Source of the DNA: an uncultured Bartonella sp.
GTDB taxonomy: Bacteria > Pseudomonadota > Alphaproteobacteria > Rhizobiales > Rhizobiaceae
Reading direction: 5' to 3'
Assembly: GCA_945285915.1 (NCBI GenBank)
Contig: CALYQL010000001.1
Coordinates: 90,923 to 154,922, forward strand
Length of the DNA: 64,000 nt
Made by a program: the position numbers and the translations under genes. Under the pieces are notes generated by a model. That model was not told the DNA's origin, searched no databases, and saw only the letters and a list, made by a program, of their open reading frames with translations. How positions within the stretch are numbered: the stretch's first letter is position 1; each line of letters begins with the position of its first letter. Shown piece by piece: positions 54,984 through 64,000 of the stretch.

Positions 54984-55028
54984 TCACTTGATACCTTGCC
55001 GAGGAGAATTGAAAGTCAGGAGGCTTAT

Positions 55029-55274
55029 ATGAGTGCGCATGGTGAGAAGAAACAACTGTTACACCTCGTTTTCGGAGGAGAATTAGCGAGTCTTGACAGT
55101 AATGAATTCCGCGATCTTGATAATCTTGATATTGTCGGTATCTTTCCAAATTACAAATCAGCTGAAAATGCTTGGCGTGCAAAAGCGCAAGCCAGTGTAG
55201 ACAATGCACTTCAGCGTTATTATATTGTACACTTGCATCGTTTACTGGATCCTGACACATCCGAAGCTGATTAA
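55029..55274 (+). CDS. DUF4170 family small protein
   Basis: 81 residues. The sequence QLLHLVFGGELASLDSNEF, with VGIFPNYKSAENAWRAKAQ and YYIVHLHRLLDPD, is that of the DUF4170 family, common in Hyphomicrobiales next to the CysQ-like gene and the DUF374 acyltransferase. Function unknown. ATG 55029 has a near-perfect AGGAGG, so the longer frame from 54996 is rejected. The protein is cytoplasmic by composition. Confidence 0.88.
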   Translation: MSAHGEKKQLLHLVFGGELASLDSNEFRDLDNLDIVGIFPNYKSAENAWRAKAQASVDNALQRYYIVHLHRLLDPDTSEAD

Positions 55275-55441
55275 CAGGTTGATAAAGCTGTTGGACGGTA
55301 GATCGAAACTGACTTGTGTTTTAAAGAGGTTTATCTTGACCTTATAGAAGGACTATCCAAGTTCCAAAACTAAATTTGGAATGTTTTGAATACGCGGTTG
55401 CGGGGATTTAATCGATTTTTTTAACAAGAGGGTTGCCATCT

Positions 55442-55457
55442 ACCGTATTTATACGGT
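55442..55457. repeat. Small perfect palindrome just before the DUF374 gene
   Basis: ACCGTATTTATACGGT, two 7-bp arms around TT, lies 15 bases before the ATG at 55473. The DUF374 gene has no good ribosome-binding site, and the hairpin would sit in its leader. It could be an operator or a translation-control element; nothing more can be said. Confidence 0.4.
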
Positions 55458-55472
55458 CGGTTCGACAATTGA

Positions 55473-56228
55473 ATGACCGAAAACAAGAAAGAAAAAAGAT
55501 CAGGTTTTTTAAACCGTTTCTGGCGCAAAATTCGTTATCCATTGATGAATGCCAGAATTACGAAAGCTATCGTCGTTTCGTTGATGGCTAACTATTTGCG
55601 TCTGGTTTACTGGACCAATCCTAAATTAAAATGTTCAGATGATCCGAGAAAGGCACATGCTGCCTATAATCCATTTATCATCACATTTTGGCACGGTCGC
55701 CACATTATGGGACCCTTTTTACGACCCAAGGGTGAAAAGATCATTGCAATGTTTTCACGTTCTGCCGATGCAGAAATTAATGCACGGGTAGGTGAAAAAC
55801 TTGGCCTTGAAACTGTGCGCGGTTCTGGTGGGCGTGGAAAACGTCAAAACGCCGATAAAGGCGGTGCGCGCGCTCTATTAACCCTAAAAAATGCCCTGAA
55901 ATCTGGTGAAACAGCCGCAATGATCGCTGATATTGCGCATGGAACAGCGCGCGAGGCAGGCAAAGGAATAATTTTATTAGCGAAATTGTCTGGGCGCCCG
56001 ATTGTGCCTTATATTTATTCGTTTTCTCGTGAAAAGATCCTTGAAAAAACTTGGGACAAAACAGCCATTCCTCTTCCTTTCGGCAGATCGGTGTTTTTGA
56101 TGGGAGATGCATTTTATGTTCCTAGTGACGCCGATGAAGACATGCTGGAACAAAAGCGTATGGAACTGACTGAGATTATGAATCGCCTGACAGAAGATGC
56201 AGCCATGCGTCTAAAAGCAGGAAAATAA
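55473..56228 (+). CDS. DUF374 lysophospholipid acyltransferase-like protein
   Basis: 251 residues. Members of DUF374 resemble LPLAT acyltransferases and sit beside waaA and lpxK in alphaproteobacteria, so a role in lipid A or membrane lipid acylation is likely. Seen: FIITFWHGRHIMGPF (the H-x4 catalytic-like block), MFSRSADAEINARVGEKLG, TVRGSGGRGKRQNADKGGARAL and MIADIAHGTAREAGKGI. A membrane-proximal hydrophobic segment is near residues 30-50. It is 8 bases from waaA. Confidence 0.88.
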   Translation: MTENKKEKRSGFLNRFWRKIRYPLMNARITKAIVVSLMANYLRLVYWTNPKLKCSDDPRKAHAAYNPFIITFWHGRHIMGPFLRPKGEKIIAMFSRSADAEINARVGEKLGLETVRGSGGRGKRQNADKGGARALLTLKNALKSGETAAMIADIAHGTAREAGKGIILLAKLSGRPIVPYIYSFSREKILEKTWDKTAIPLPFGRSVFLMGDAFYVPSDADEDMLEQKRMELTEIMNRLTEDAAMRLKAGK

Positions 56229-56236
56229 GGGGGCGT

Positions 56237-57559
56237 ATGATGGGATTAAAAGTTCAATCGGCTTTATACCTTTATCGTTTAGCGGGTAGCTGCCTTAGCC
56301 CACTAATCCCTTTTTACCTTTCGGTTCGTGCCGCACGCGGTAAAGAAGACCCCAGCCGAAAAAAAGAACGTATGGGACGTAGCAGCCAGCCGCGCCCGGG
56401 CGGACCGCTTGTTTGGCTTCATGCAGCAAGCGTGGGCGAAACATTGGCACTTGTACCACTTATAGACCATATATTATCGCTTAATATTCAAGTACTGTTA
56501 ACAACGGGAACAGTTACGTCTGCCAATCTTATTGAAAACCGATTTGGTAGCCGTATTATTCACCAATATGCGCCACTTGACGTAAAGCCCGCTATTCGTA
56601 GATTTCTTGATTACTGGAAACCTGATCTGGCTTTGGTTTGCGAGTCTGAAATTTGGCCATTACGCATAAATGGGTTGGCTCGCCGCCATATTCCGCAGGT
56701 GATGATTAATGCACATATGTCGGAAAAGTCATTTAAGTCCTGGCAAAAACGTCCAGCGCTTGCTTCACATATTTTCCGTCAAATAGATGCGGCTATTGGG
56801 CAAAGTGAAAATGATGCGGAACAATATCATTCTCTTGGCGTCAAGATGGTTGCTGTTTCAGGCAATTTGAAAGCCGATACCGCCCCCATAGGCAATAAGG
56901 AATTATTGACAAAATATCGCTCGGCGATTGGAGACCGTCCTGTTTGGGCTGCTATTTCTACCCATGAGGGGGAAGAAAATATTGCGGCTGAAGTTCATGC
57001 CGCTTTAAAAACAAGAATACCCAATTTGCTGACCATTATTATTCCACGGCATCCAGAGCGTGCCGATGCAATTGTCGAGCAACTTGTTGACAAACAGCTT
57101 ATTGTAACACGCCGCAGTGACAACACCCTTCCCTCTTATGGAACCGATATTCTGCTTGTGGATAGTATTGGCGAAATGGGAATTTTCTTACGTTTGGCAA
57201 AAGTAGCTTTTATCGGCAAGTCGCTGACAGACAAAGGTGGACATAACCCACTTGAACCAGCGCTAATAGGATCTGCTATCATTACTGGCCCCCATATAGA
57301 AAATTTCAAAGATACATTTGCTGCCTTCTTTCAAAACAAAGCTGCCAAAATGGTTGAAGATGCGACACAACTCGCAGTTCAGGTCAACACATTGTTGACA
57401 CATGAGACTGTACGAGAAGAAATGATAAAAGCCGCTTACGATACAGCGACCAATATGAGTGGCGCCTTGGAACGGACGCTCAAAGTGTTGCGTCCTTTTA
57501 TAGAACCGTTGGTTATGCAAGCAAAACTTCGTCATCAGGACACCAACCATGGCTGGTGA
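56237..57559 (+). CDS. waaA: 3-deoxy-D-manno-octulosonic acid (Kdo) transferase
   Basis: 440 residues. WaaA adds Kdo to lipid A precursor at the inner membrane. Family motifs: an N-terminal hydrophobic segment, LVWLHAASVGETLALVPLI (about 54, catalytic Glu), VCESEIWPLRI, HMSEKSFKSW, TLL-x-IIIPRHPERA and DKGGHNPLEPA near 336. ATG 56237 (a second ATG follows) has AAGGGGGCG. The 3' end overlaps lpxK by 11 bases. Confidence 0.95.
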   Translation: MMGLKVQSALYLYRLAGSCLSPLIPFYLSVRAARGKEDPSRKKERMGRSSQPRPGGPLVWLHAASVGETLALVPLIDHILSLNIQVLLTTGTVTSANLIENRFGSRIIHQYAPLDVKPAIRRFLDYWKPDLALVCESEIWPLRINGLARRHIPQVMINAHMSEKSFKSWQKRPALASHIFRQIDAAIGQSENDAEQYHSLGVKMVAVSGNLKADTAPIGNKELLTKYRSAIGDRPVWAAISTHEGEENIAAEVHAALKTRIPNLLTIIIPRHPERADAIVEQLVDKQLIVTRRSDNTLPSYGTDILLVDSIGEMGIFLRLAKVAFIGKSLTDKGGHNPLEPALIGSAIITGPHIENFKDTFAAFFQNKAAKMVEDATQLAVQVNTLLTHETVREEMIKAAYDTATNMSGALERTLKVLRPFIEPLVMQAKLRHQDTNHGW

Positions 57560-58577
57560 GGCTCCCCGCTTCTGGTGGAATGAGCAACAAAAATTGGCGC
57601 GGCATTTACTGTCACCGGTATCAGCCATTTATGGTTATTTTGCACGCAAAACGATGGAGCGGAAAGATATCCCATCTGTTGGTTTACCAGTGCTGTGCAT
57701 TGGCAATTTTACTCTAGGGGGCACTGGCAAAACACCCGTTGCAATAATGTTAGCCAATATTGCAAAATCAATGGGGCTCAAGCCAGGCATTGTATCGCGC
57801 GGTTATGGCGGCAAGATCAAACACGCGCATATTGTAAACCCCGCATTTGACAAAGCCGATAATGTTGGTGATGAACCAATTTTACTCGCACAATATGCAC
57901 CTGTTGCCATAGGAAGAGATCGCTTTAAGGCTGCTGAACTTTTAAAGCTTGAAGGGTGCGACCTTATTTTAATGGATGATGGATTTCAGAGCCGTCGACT
58001 TACAATTGATTATTCTCTAGTTGTTGTAGACAGCTTACGAGGTGTTGGAAACGGTGCTGTTTTTCCAGCAGGACCTTTACGTGCGCCTTTGGAAACGCAA
58101 TTGGCTTTTGCCGATAGTATTCTTGTCATTGGTAATGGTATCAAAAAAGACAATATCATCAACATGGCTGAAAATGCGAATAAGCCATTATGTTTGGCTA
58201 AACTCGTTCCTTCTGCCTCACAGCCTGTTGCGGATAAACGCTTTTTAGCGTTTGCTGGAATTGGTAATCCTGAAAAATTTTTCAACTCGATTATCGAGAT
58301 GAACGGCATAATTGAAGAAAAGCGCATTTATGCCGACCATCATTTTTACACCGAGAATGAATTGGACAGTATCCAAAAAACAGCAATTGCCAAGAGTTTG
58401 ATACCTGCGACAACAGCAAAGGACTTTGTTCGTCTTAAAAATGACAAATCGAATAAATTAATTGACGAGCTATGCGTTTTTGATGTCAGCGTTTCATTCG
58501 AGAAGCAAGACTTCTGTCGACTTATTATCCAAGAAACACTTGAGCGCTTTAAAAAAAGAAGCACCCTATCGCAATAA
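57549..58577 (+). CDS. lpxK: Tetraacyldisaccharide 4'-kinase
   Basis: 342 residues. LpxK phosphorylates the 4' position of the lipid A disaccharide at the inner membrane. The P-loop GGTGKT (57-62) is present, with VSRGYGGK, VGDEPILLAQ and the DDGFQSRRL motif. The last 90 residues include FFNSIIEMNGIIEEKRIY. Its start lies in the waaA end, so DUF374, waaA and lpxK form one lipid A unit. The gene ends in DNA shared with no terminator of note. Confidence 0.95.
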   Translation: MAGEAPRFWWNEQQKLARHLLSPVSAIYGYFARKTMERKDIPSVGLPVLCIGNFTLGGTGKTPVAIMLANIAKSMGLKPGIVSRGYGGKIKHAHIVNPAFDKADNVGDEPILLAQYAPVAIGRDRFKAAELLKLEGCDLILMDDGFQSRRLTIDYSLVVVDSLRGVGNGAVFPAGPLRAPLETQLAFADSILVIGNGIKKDNIINMAENANKPLCLAKLVPSASQPVADKRFLAFAGIGNPEKFFNSIIEMNGIIEEKRIYADHHFYTENELDSIQKTAIAKSLIPATTAKDFVRLKNDKSNKLIDELCVFDVSVSFEKQDFCRLIIQETLERFKKRSTLSQ

Positions 58578-58637
58578 GGTGCTACCTGCTTTATCCATAG
58601 GTGAACTCTGATAACTTAAGTTCACACACTATAAGTT

Positions 58638-58877
58638 TTAAGCTTTTGTTGATCCAAGCAATTTACGTAAACGGGGATCACACTCCAACTCTCTTTGATA
58701 AGAGATCTCGCAACTTGCATATGCTTCTTGGCGGATAGCATTCCAATATTTCAAATCATCAAGCGGAATTTTCTCGCCTGTTACAGCACATAAAACATAT
58801 GTACCATGTTTGACGACTTCATAATCTCCACTAAAATAATGAATTTCAGCTTCTCGTTCACCACCAGAAAAAATCAT
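58638..58877 (-). CDS. DUF2093 family small protein
   Basis: 79 residues, family recognised by IHYFSGDYEVVKHGTYVLC, AVTGEKIPLDDLKYWN and QEAYASCEISYQRELE. Function unknown. The family is common in Hyphomicrobiales, usually next to lpxK, as here (convergent, 60 bases apart). The frame is clean. Confidence 0.88.
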   Translation of the reverse strand: MIFSGGEREAEIHYFSGDYEVVKHGTYVLCAVTGEKIPLDDLKYWNAIRQEAYASCEISYQRELECDPRLRKLLGSTKA

Positions 58878-59262
58878 TATTTATACCTTTCGCACTATTC
58901 CGCTATTCGTCATAACATAGACAGCAAATATAGTTATAGCAACTTAATTTCTTTCATTGAAATTGTCGGTAACGTCAATGTCATGAGCCTATATTGTTTA
59001 ACCATGCAGCACTTTAATTGCGCAAGATCATGAATGACATTCCACGGGTTATTTTTCATGACATTAATAGTCATCCACTATAACGCAATGTCGTCGACAG
59101 GCTTGATTGCATAACAAATCGTCCTGTCACAAGCATGAAGAAAGATAGAGATCAATCTAAAAAACTTAATGACGCATCCAACAAAATGAATGACGGTTTC
59201 AAGAGATGAAATACAATTTTCAGACGACCACGATTTTGATGTCAACCATCTCAGCAAACCAA
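58878..59262. other. Intergenic stretch, nothing recognised
   Basis: About 385 bases between the DUF2093 gene and the mutL end. Short ORFs on both strands lack protein-like composition. No hairpin with a T-run, repeat or RNA gene was seen. Confidence 0.5.
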
Positions 59263-61158
59263 TCAACGGCGACCAAATAGCTTTTCAATATCTGTCAGTT
59301 TCAGCTCAATATATGTTGGGCGACCATGGTTACAAGTTCCAGAACCTGGTGTTGCTTCCATTTGACGTAACAGAGCATTCATTTCTTCTGCCCGCAAAAG
59401 ACGCCCAGAACGGACAGAACCATGGCAAGCCATGGTTGCTGCCACATAATCCAAGATTGCTTTTAAGCCATTTGCTGTGTCGTAATCGGCAGCTTCGTCC
59501 GCTAGATCTTTTATCAATCCCTTGGCGTCAACTTCTCCCAGCATCGCTGGTGTTTCCCGAACGGCGATAGCACCAGGGCCAAAAGGTTCAATTTTTAAAC
59601 CAAATTTTTCCAGCGTTTCTGCGTGTGTCAGAAGTCTTGCGGCATCTTCTTCCGGCAACTCAACGATTTCTGGAATAAGCAACATTTGTGATGCTAAGGG
59701 TTTGGCATATAGTGCTTCTTTTAAAGCTTCATAAACCAAGCGTTCATGTGCCGCATGTTGGTCAACAATGATAAGACTGTCTTCCGTTTGCGAGATAATA
59801 TAATTCTTATGGATCTGGGCGCGTGCCGCACCTAAAGGATAATTCAATTCCTGTGTGGTGGGAATTTCGTTCGATGGACGGCTGTCACTTGCCGGTAAAT
59901 CAAAATCACCTAATATTGCCGAGCCATTATCTTCGTGCAAACTTCCATGAGGTGCCTGATACAAAGGTTTATTAACCATATGCGCAGCTGGCGGCAAGGG
60001 CTGACGACTGAATGTCGGGTGAGAAAAGCTTGGCGTATAAGACGTTGAAGAACCACTGGTATGTGGTGTTGAATTACTACCAAAGGACGAAGGCCTTGTT
60101 ATTGGCGCTCCCTCTGGACGAAATGCCGCGAGCATCGCATCTGTTCCTGTTGAAGCCGGTCGAATACCCGCATGGGTCAGTGCTTCTCTTATCCCCCCGA
60201 CGATAAGACCACGAACCAAACCTTGATCCCGAAACCGCACGTCTGCTTTTGCTGGATGCACATTAACATCGACATCCATTGGTGGAAGGTCAATAAACAG
60301 CACACAAACAGAATGGCGATCTCGTGCAATCGTGTCGGCGTAAGCCCCTCTGATTGCGCCCCATATCAACTTATCCTTGACTGGACGCCCGTTGACATAA
60401 GCAAATTGGTATAGGCTATTTCCACGATTGTATGATGGTATCCCCGCAAAACCACGCAATTGAACCCCTTCTCGCTCAGCATCCAATGCAATGCTATTGG
60501 GGGCAAAATCTTTTCCCATAATTTGCGTTATGCGTTGTAACTGTCCATCCAGACCTTCCCCTGTTGCTGGTAACTCCAGCATGGATCGGTCACTGCCAGA
60601 AAGGGAAAATCTCACTTCAGGAAATGCCAGTGCAATGCGCTTTACAACATCTGTGATTGCTGCTGCTTCAGCCCGATCTGTCTTCATAAATTTTAATCGT
60701 GCCGGTGTTACAAAAAACAGATCTTTTACTTCAACAATTGTTCCACGATTTGCAGCCGCAGGCCTTGGCCCTTCAATATGGCCAGCAGCAACAGTAATTT
60801 CTGCACCATTTTCTGCGTCTTCTGTACGCGATGTAAGCTTCAACTTGGCAACAGAACCAATCGACGGTAGCGCTTCACCTCTAAACCCAAGCGAGCGGAT
60901 ATCATGGACATTATCGCCCATTTTTGAGGTGCAATGTCGTGATATTGCCAATTCCAATTCATCACTTGGAATACCGCAGCCATTATCACTCACACGGATA
61001 AGGCTCTTGCCACCGCCTGCGGTGACAATTTCTATACGTGTCGCCCCCGCATCAATAGCGTTTTCGACAAGTTCTTTCACGACACTCGACGGACGTTCAA
61101 TAACTTCACCGGCGGCAATTTGATTGATAATAGTTTCGCTGAGATGGCGTATTGTCAT
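59263..61158 (-). CDS. mutL: DNA mismatch repair protein MutL
   Basis: 631 residues. MutL links mismatch recognition by MutS to strand removal. The N-terminal GHKL ATPase is complete: [17 protein letters not shown] (Glu, Asn), [27 protein letters not shown], then the transducer domain with HVNVHP-type [15 protein letters not shown] proline/serine-rich linker (about 340-420) precedes the C-terminal dimer domain with [16 protein letters not shown] and [14 protein letters not shown] blocks. I see no DQHA-x2-E-x4-E endonuclease pair beyond [12 protein letters not shown], which matches the usual motif. Confidence 0.96.
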   Translation of the reverse strand: MTIRHLSETIINQIAAGEVIERPSSVVKELVENAIDAGATRIEIVTAGGGKSLIRVSDNGCGIPSDELELAISRHCTSKMGDNVHDIRSLGFRGEALPSIGSVAKLKLTSRTEDAENGAEITVAAGHIEGPRPAAANRGTIVEVKDLFFVTPARLKFMKTDRAEAAAITDVVKRIALAFPEVRFSLSGSDRSMLELPATGEGLDGQLQRITQIMGKDFAPNSIALDAEREGVQLRGFAGIPSYNRGNSLYQFAYVNGRPVKDKLIWGAIRGAYADTIARDRHSVCVLFIDLPPMDVDVNVHPAKADVRFRDQGLVRGLIVGGIREALTHAGIRPASTGTDAMLAAFRPEGAPITRPSSFGSNSTPHTSGSSTSYTPSFSHPTFSRQPLPPAAHMVNKPLYQAPHGSLHEDNGSAILGDFDLPASDSRPSNEIPTTQELNYPLGAARAQIHKNYIISQTEDSLIIVDQHAAHERLVYEALKEALYAKPLASQMLLIPEIVELPEEDAARLLTHAETLEKFGLKIEPFGPGAIAVRETPAMLGEVDAKGLIKDLADEAADYDTANGLKAILDYVAATMACHGSVRSGRLLRAEEMNALLRQMEATPGSGTCNHGRPTYIELKLTDIEKLFGRR

Positions 61159-61258
61159 AACGCAACTATAAATGATTTAATCAGCAACGTATAGAGACAT
61201 GGCAAGGCAATGCACAGAACTAATGGTTAAAATCATTTAGAATAACTATAGTAATACA

Positions 61259-61291
61259 ATAGGCGTGAGCTGAGTTTAAGCTCACGCCTAT
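61259..61291 (-). repeat. 13-bp perfect hairpin downstream of metZ
   Basis: ATAGGCGTGAGCT (61259-61271) and AGCTCACGCCTAT (61279-61291) pair fully around a 7-base loop. It lies 8 bases past the metZ stop. On the metZ strand no T-run follows, so it may be a weak or Rho-aided terminator or an mRNA 3'-end protector. Confidence 0.6.
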
Positions 61292-61299
61292 ATTAAAAA

Positions 61300-62493
61300 T
61301 TAAATCGCTGCATTCAAAGCGTTGTCAACATCTTCCAAAAGATCATCGACATCTTCCAACCCAACAGAAAAACGCAACAAACCATCGCTGATACCCAGTT
61401 CAGCGCGTGCTTCAGGTCCAATGCTTTGATGCGTTGTTGTCGCTGGATGAGTCATAATTGAACGCGTATCACCCAGATTATTTGAAATTAATGGGATTGT
61501 AAGGTGATTACAGAATGAAAACGCTGCTTTTTTGCCGCCTTTCAGTTCAAATGCAATCATAGACGAACCACCCGTCATCTGCTTTTTTATAATATCGGCT
61601 TGTGGGTGGTCAGCACGTCCCGGATATATGCACTTTGCCACTGCTTTATGACCACTGATAAAGTCGGCAAGTTTTGCTGCCGATGCTGTCATGGCTTCAA
61701 CACGCAATGGCAATGTTTCAAGGCTTTTCAACATCAGCCAAGCTGTATGGGGGCTCATGCCGGGGCCTGTATGGCGGAAGAAATCTTGTAGGTTTTCTTT
61801 CATCCACTCTTCATTTGACAAAATCATGCCGCCCAAACATCTTCCGTGCCCATCAATATGTTTGGTCGTTGAATAGACAACAACGTCACCACCCAGTTCC
61901 AGAGGTTTCTGATAAAGTGGTGTTGCAAAAACATTATCGACAATAACAGTGGCTCCAACCTTATGAGCCAATTCTGACACGGCTTTAATATCAACAATTT
62001 CCAAGGTTGGATTTGCCGGTGTCTCGAAAAATATACCACGCGTATTCGGGCGTATCGCTTTTTCCCAATTTTCGATCTTTCGACCATCTATAATTGAAAC
62101 TTCAACGCCAAAACGCGGCAATACATGTTCAATAATATAACGACAGGAACCAAACATTGCACGCGCAGCAACAAAGTGGTCTCCTGCTTTTACAAAACAT
62201 AAAATTGCATTTGCTACGGCTGCCATACCAGAAGCTAGCGCACGTGCACTTTCTGCCCCCTCCAAAGCACACATTCGTTTTTCAAACATATCTGTTGTTG
62301 GATTGGCATAACGTGAATAAACAAAGCTGGGATCTGTTCCGTCGAAGCGACTTTCCGCTGCTTCGGCCGACGGATATGTAAAACCCTGTGTTAAGTAAAT
62401 TGCTTCACAAACCTCTCCATAAGGAGAGCGAGCAGCCCCCGCATGAACCATTTCAGTAGCTGTCCGGTATTTACGATGAGGATTAAGAGTCAT
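61300..62493 (-). CDS. metZ: O-succinylhomoserine sulfhydrylase
   Basis: 397 residues. A PLP enzyme of the Cys/Met metabolism family that makes homocysteine from O-succinylhomoserine and sulfide. The PLP lysine is in VVYSTTKHIDGHGR, the Schiff-base region is preceded by VIVDNVFATP, and the substrate-binding TEMVHAGAARSP and GDTRSIMTHPATTTH are typical of MetZ. The end of the protein is LLEDVDNALNAAI. A SAM-II riboswitch about 150 bases upstream controls it. Confidence 0.94.
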   Translation of the reverse strand: MTLNPHRKYRTATEMVHAGAARSPYGEVCEAIYLTQGFTYPSAEAAESRFDGTDPSFVYSRYANPTTDMFEKRMCALEGAESARALASGMAAVANAILCFVKAGDHFVAARAMFGSCRYIIEHVLPRFGVEVSIIDGRKIENWEKAIRPNTRGIFFETPANPTLEIVDIKAVSELAHKVGATVIVDNVFATPLYQKPLELGGDVVVYSTTKHIDGHGRCLGGMILSNEEWMKENLQDFFRHTGPGMSPHTAWLMLKSLETLPLRVEAMTASAAKLADFISGHKAVAKCIYPGRADHPQADIIKKQMTGGSSMIAFELKGGKKAAFSFCNHLTIPLISNNLGDTRSIMTHPATTTHQSIGPEARAELGISDGLLRFSVGLEDVDDLLEDVDNALNAAI

Positions 62494-62642
62494 AAGTCAC
62501 CTACTTTCGTGTAAAACCTTTGCCGCATGGTAAAGATCAAAGAAAAAAGATGCCAAAAAACCGCTTAAACACACGGCCTTTTAGCATTTTCATTTCAAGC
62601 CATTGAAAAACAAAGTTAAAATTGGGCTCTATGCAACAATTT

Positions 62643-62708
62643 TATCTTGCCTATGTTTTCAATAAACCTAACGTGGCTGCAAGCCGGCCGGCCAAATCAC
62701 CACGGGAT
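62643..62708 (-). promoter_or_regulatory. SAM-II riboswitch (metA box) upstream of metZ
   Basis: On the minus strand the sequence holds CGTGGTGATTTGGCC and GGCTTGCAGCCACGTTA, the two conserved blocks of the SAM-II aptamer. GTGG pairs with CCAC for the P1 stem, and the 3' segment to about 62643 supplies the pseudoknot partner. SAM-II binds S-adenosylmethionine and turns down methionine genes in alphaproteobacteria. It lies about 150 bases before the metZ start on the same strand, so it should repress metZ when SAM is abundant. The 3' boundary is approximate. Confidence 0.93.
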
Positions 62709-62793
62709 AAACATTCCTTAATCCCTTGTATAGCTTGCGTCAATCCGTGAACTGAGTAAAGAAGAGAGTAGAAATAGTAAGAAGGTAGTGATC

Positions 62794-63888
62794 ATGACAC
62801 GCTCAAGCGGTATTTTAGCAGATAGCGATATCCATGCATTGTTTCAAAGTGGCGTTTTGCAAAGTGAACGCGCATTGGATCAGGACCAGATACAGCCTGC
62901 AAGTCTTGATCTGCGTCTGGGCAAAACAGCCTATCGCGTACGTGCATCATTTCTACCGGGTCCGGGCAAACAGGTTATCGATAAGCTTGAGCAATTTAAG
63001 CTACACGAATTTGATCTGACAGATGGTGCCGTCCTAGAAACGGGTTGCGTTTATATTGTGCCGCTTCTTGAAACTCTAACATTGCCTGATGATCTTTCAG
63101 CTTCAGCAAATCCTAAAAGCTCCACTGGGCGGCTTGATATTTTTACACGGGTCATTGCGGATAATGCCCAAGAATTCGACAAGGTTTGTGCCGGTTATAA
63201 AGGTCAGCTCTATTTAGAAATCAGCCCACGCACTTTTCCTGTGATTGTCCGGACAGGTTCAAGACTGTCACAAATACGTTTTCGCAAAGGCAAAAGCCAA
63301 CTTACAGAAAGCGAACTTCACGCACTTCACCAAAAGGAAGTGCTGGTATCGGATGATATTCCAAGCATTACAAGCGGCGGTGTGGGACTATCCATTGACC
63401 TAACCGGCAATGACAAGGGGCTTGTTGGCTATCGCGGCAAACACCACACCAGTGTTATCGATGTCGACAAACGCGGCGTCGCGGATGTTTTAGACTTTTG
63501 GGAACCGATCTACGATCGTGGTTCACATTCACTCATTCTTGATCCTGATGAATTCTACATACTGGTATCTCGTGAAGCCGTGCATGTCCCACCACTTTAT
63601 GCTGCAGAAATGACGCCTTTTGACCCACTAATCGGTGAATTTCGTGTCCACTATGCCGGATTTTTCGATCCTGGTTTTGGTGATCACGACGCAGGTGGCA
63701 CTGGCGCACGTGCTGTCCTAGAAGTTCGGAGCCATGAAGTTCCATTTATTCTGGAACATGGTCAAATTGTTGGACACTTGGTTTATGAGCATATGCTACA
63801 TAGACCAAAATCTTTATATGGCCGTGATCTTGGATCCAATTATCAGGCACAAGGCTTAAAACTATCCAAACATTTTAAGAGCTTTTAA
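62794..63888 (+). CDS. dcd: dCTP deaminase, long form
   Basis: 364 residues. Makes dUTP from dCTP for dTMP synthesis. It is about twice the length of E. coli Dcd (193). Two trimeric-dUTPase-like halves can be seen: QIQPASLDLRLG and NPKSSTGRLDIFTRVIAD in the first half, ISVE-type block PFDPLIGEFRVHYAGFFDPGFG and EVPFILEHGQIVGHLVYE in the second. The long form is usual in Hyphomicrobiales next to metZ. ATG 62794 follows GAAGG at eight bases; a GTG six bases before is less likely. Confidence 0.9.
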   Translation: MTRSSGILADSDIHALFQSGVLQSERALDQDQIQPASLDLRLGKTAYRVRASFLPGPGKQVIDKLEQFKLHEFDLTDGAVLETGCVYIVPLLETLTLPDDLSASANPKSSTGRLDIFTRVIADNAQEFDKVCAGYKGQLYLEISPRTFPVIVRTGSRLSQIRFRKGKSQLTESELHALHQKEVLVSDDIPSITSGGVGLSIDLTGNDKGLVGYRGKHHTSVIDVDKRGVADVLDFWEPIYDRGSHSLILDPDEFYILVSREAVHVPPLYAAEMTPFDPLIGEFRVHYAGFFDPGFGDHDAGGTGARAVLEVRSHEVPFILEHGQIVGHLVYEHMLHRPKSLYGRDLGSNYQAQGLKLSKHFKSF

Positions 63889-63946
63889 TATAAGAGTGCT
63901 TGACAACGACCTTAGAAGATTGCATCGCTGTGGTGCTAAACATTGC

Positions 63947-64000
63947 GCGGGTATGATGTAATGGTAGCCTGTCAGCTTCCCAAGCTGAACGCGCGGGTTC
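63947..64000 (+). tRNA. tRNA-Gly(CCC), 5' part, cut by the window end
   Basis: Acceptor 5' strand GCGGGTA, D-arm region TGATGTAATGGTAGCC and anticodon stem TCAGC / GCTGA with loop TTCCCAA (anticodon CCC). The T-arm starts CGCGGGTTC at the right edge. It reads GGG glycine codons. Confidence 0.9.

Noticed and set aside
61259..61291. Strong Rho-independent terminator of metZ
   Set aside because: The hairpin is perfect but no T-run follows on the metZ strand, so it is listed as a hairpin only.

Overview
The window looks like a chromosomal segment of an alphaproteobacterium of the order Hyphomicrobiales (Rhizobiales), near Brucellaceae/Bartonellaceae. This rests on the Omp25/Omp31-type outer membrane proteins, the DUF2093 and DUF4170 small proteins, the long-form dCTP deaminase beside metZ, the SAM-II riboswitch before metZ and the DUF374-waaA-lpxK order. 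Base composition is AT-leaning, more so in the left 12 kb. Species is not resolved; an insect-gut or other host-associated relative of Bartonella is only a guess.

Left accessory region (1-4856): the N-terminal part of a type I restriction methylase (hsdM) runs off the left edge. It is preceded by a wreck of a DUF262/DUF5655-type gene and by small ORFs. Between about 2577 and 3600 lies a decayed phage tail module in Mu/P2-like order (baseplate end, DUF2313, tail fibre N-terminus), then about 1 kb of AT-rich DNA without a convincing gene.

Exopolysaccharide-like cluster (4857-11921, minus strand): a secreted TIM-barrel-like protein, a TPR protein ending in a YaiO-type outer membrane barrel, a membrane-anchored HEAT-repeat protein and a family 2 glycosyltransferase. 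The last three are fused end to end by stop/start overlaps. This reads as a synthase-dependent polysaccharide production and export system with an unusual HEAT component.

Metal/small-molecule uptake and nitrogen-oxide region (12362-33953): a TonB-dependent receptor, a Tat-exported substrate-binding protein, a permease, an ATPase and NnrS form one co-directional set. Then come tRNA-Thr(CGT), a unit with a membrane protein, a group III truncated haemoglobin and SlyX, then msrA and a small membrane protein. A Crp/Fnr regulator (NarR-like) is divergent from narK1-narK2-narG-narH-narJ-narI-ppiC-moaA, with a perfect FNR-type box between them. The nar gene order is the one known from Pseudomonas aeruginosa.

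Core region (34372-64000): hydroxyacid dehydrogenase, a possible small RNA, mutM, an M20 peptidase, a short RNase D, two tandem Omp25-like genes, ileS, a lipoprotein, an aldo/keto reductase, tadA, rluB-type pseudouridine synthase, rsmD, two M16 peptidases, pmbA, an inositol-phosphatase-family enzyme, DUF4170, DUF374 acyltransferase, waaA, lpxK, DUF2093, mutL, metZ with SAM-II riboswitch, dcd and the start of tRNA-Gly(CCC). Embedded at 45187-45796 is a nested minisatellite: 177-bp units, each made of seven degenerate 22-26-bp repeats.
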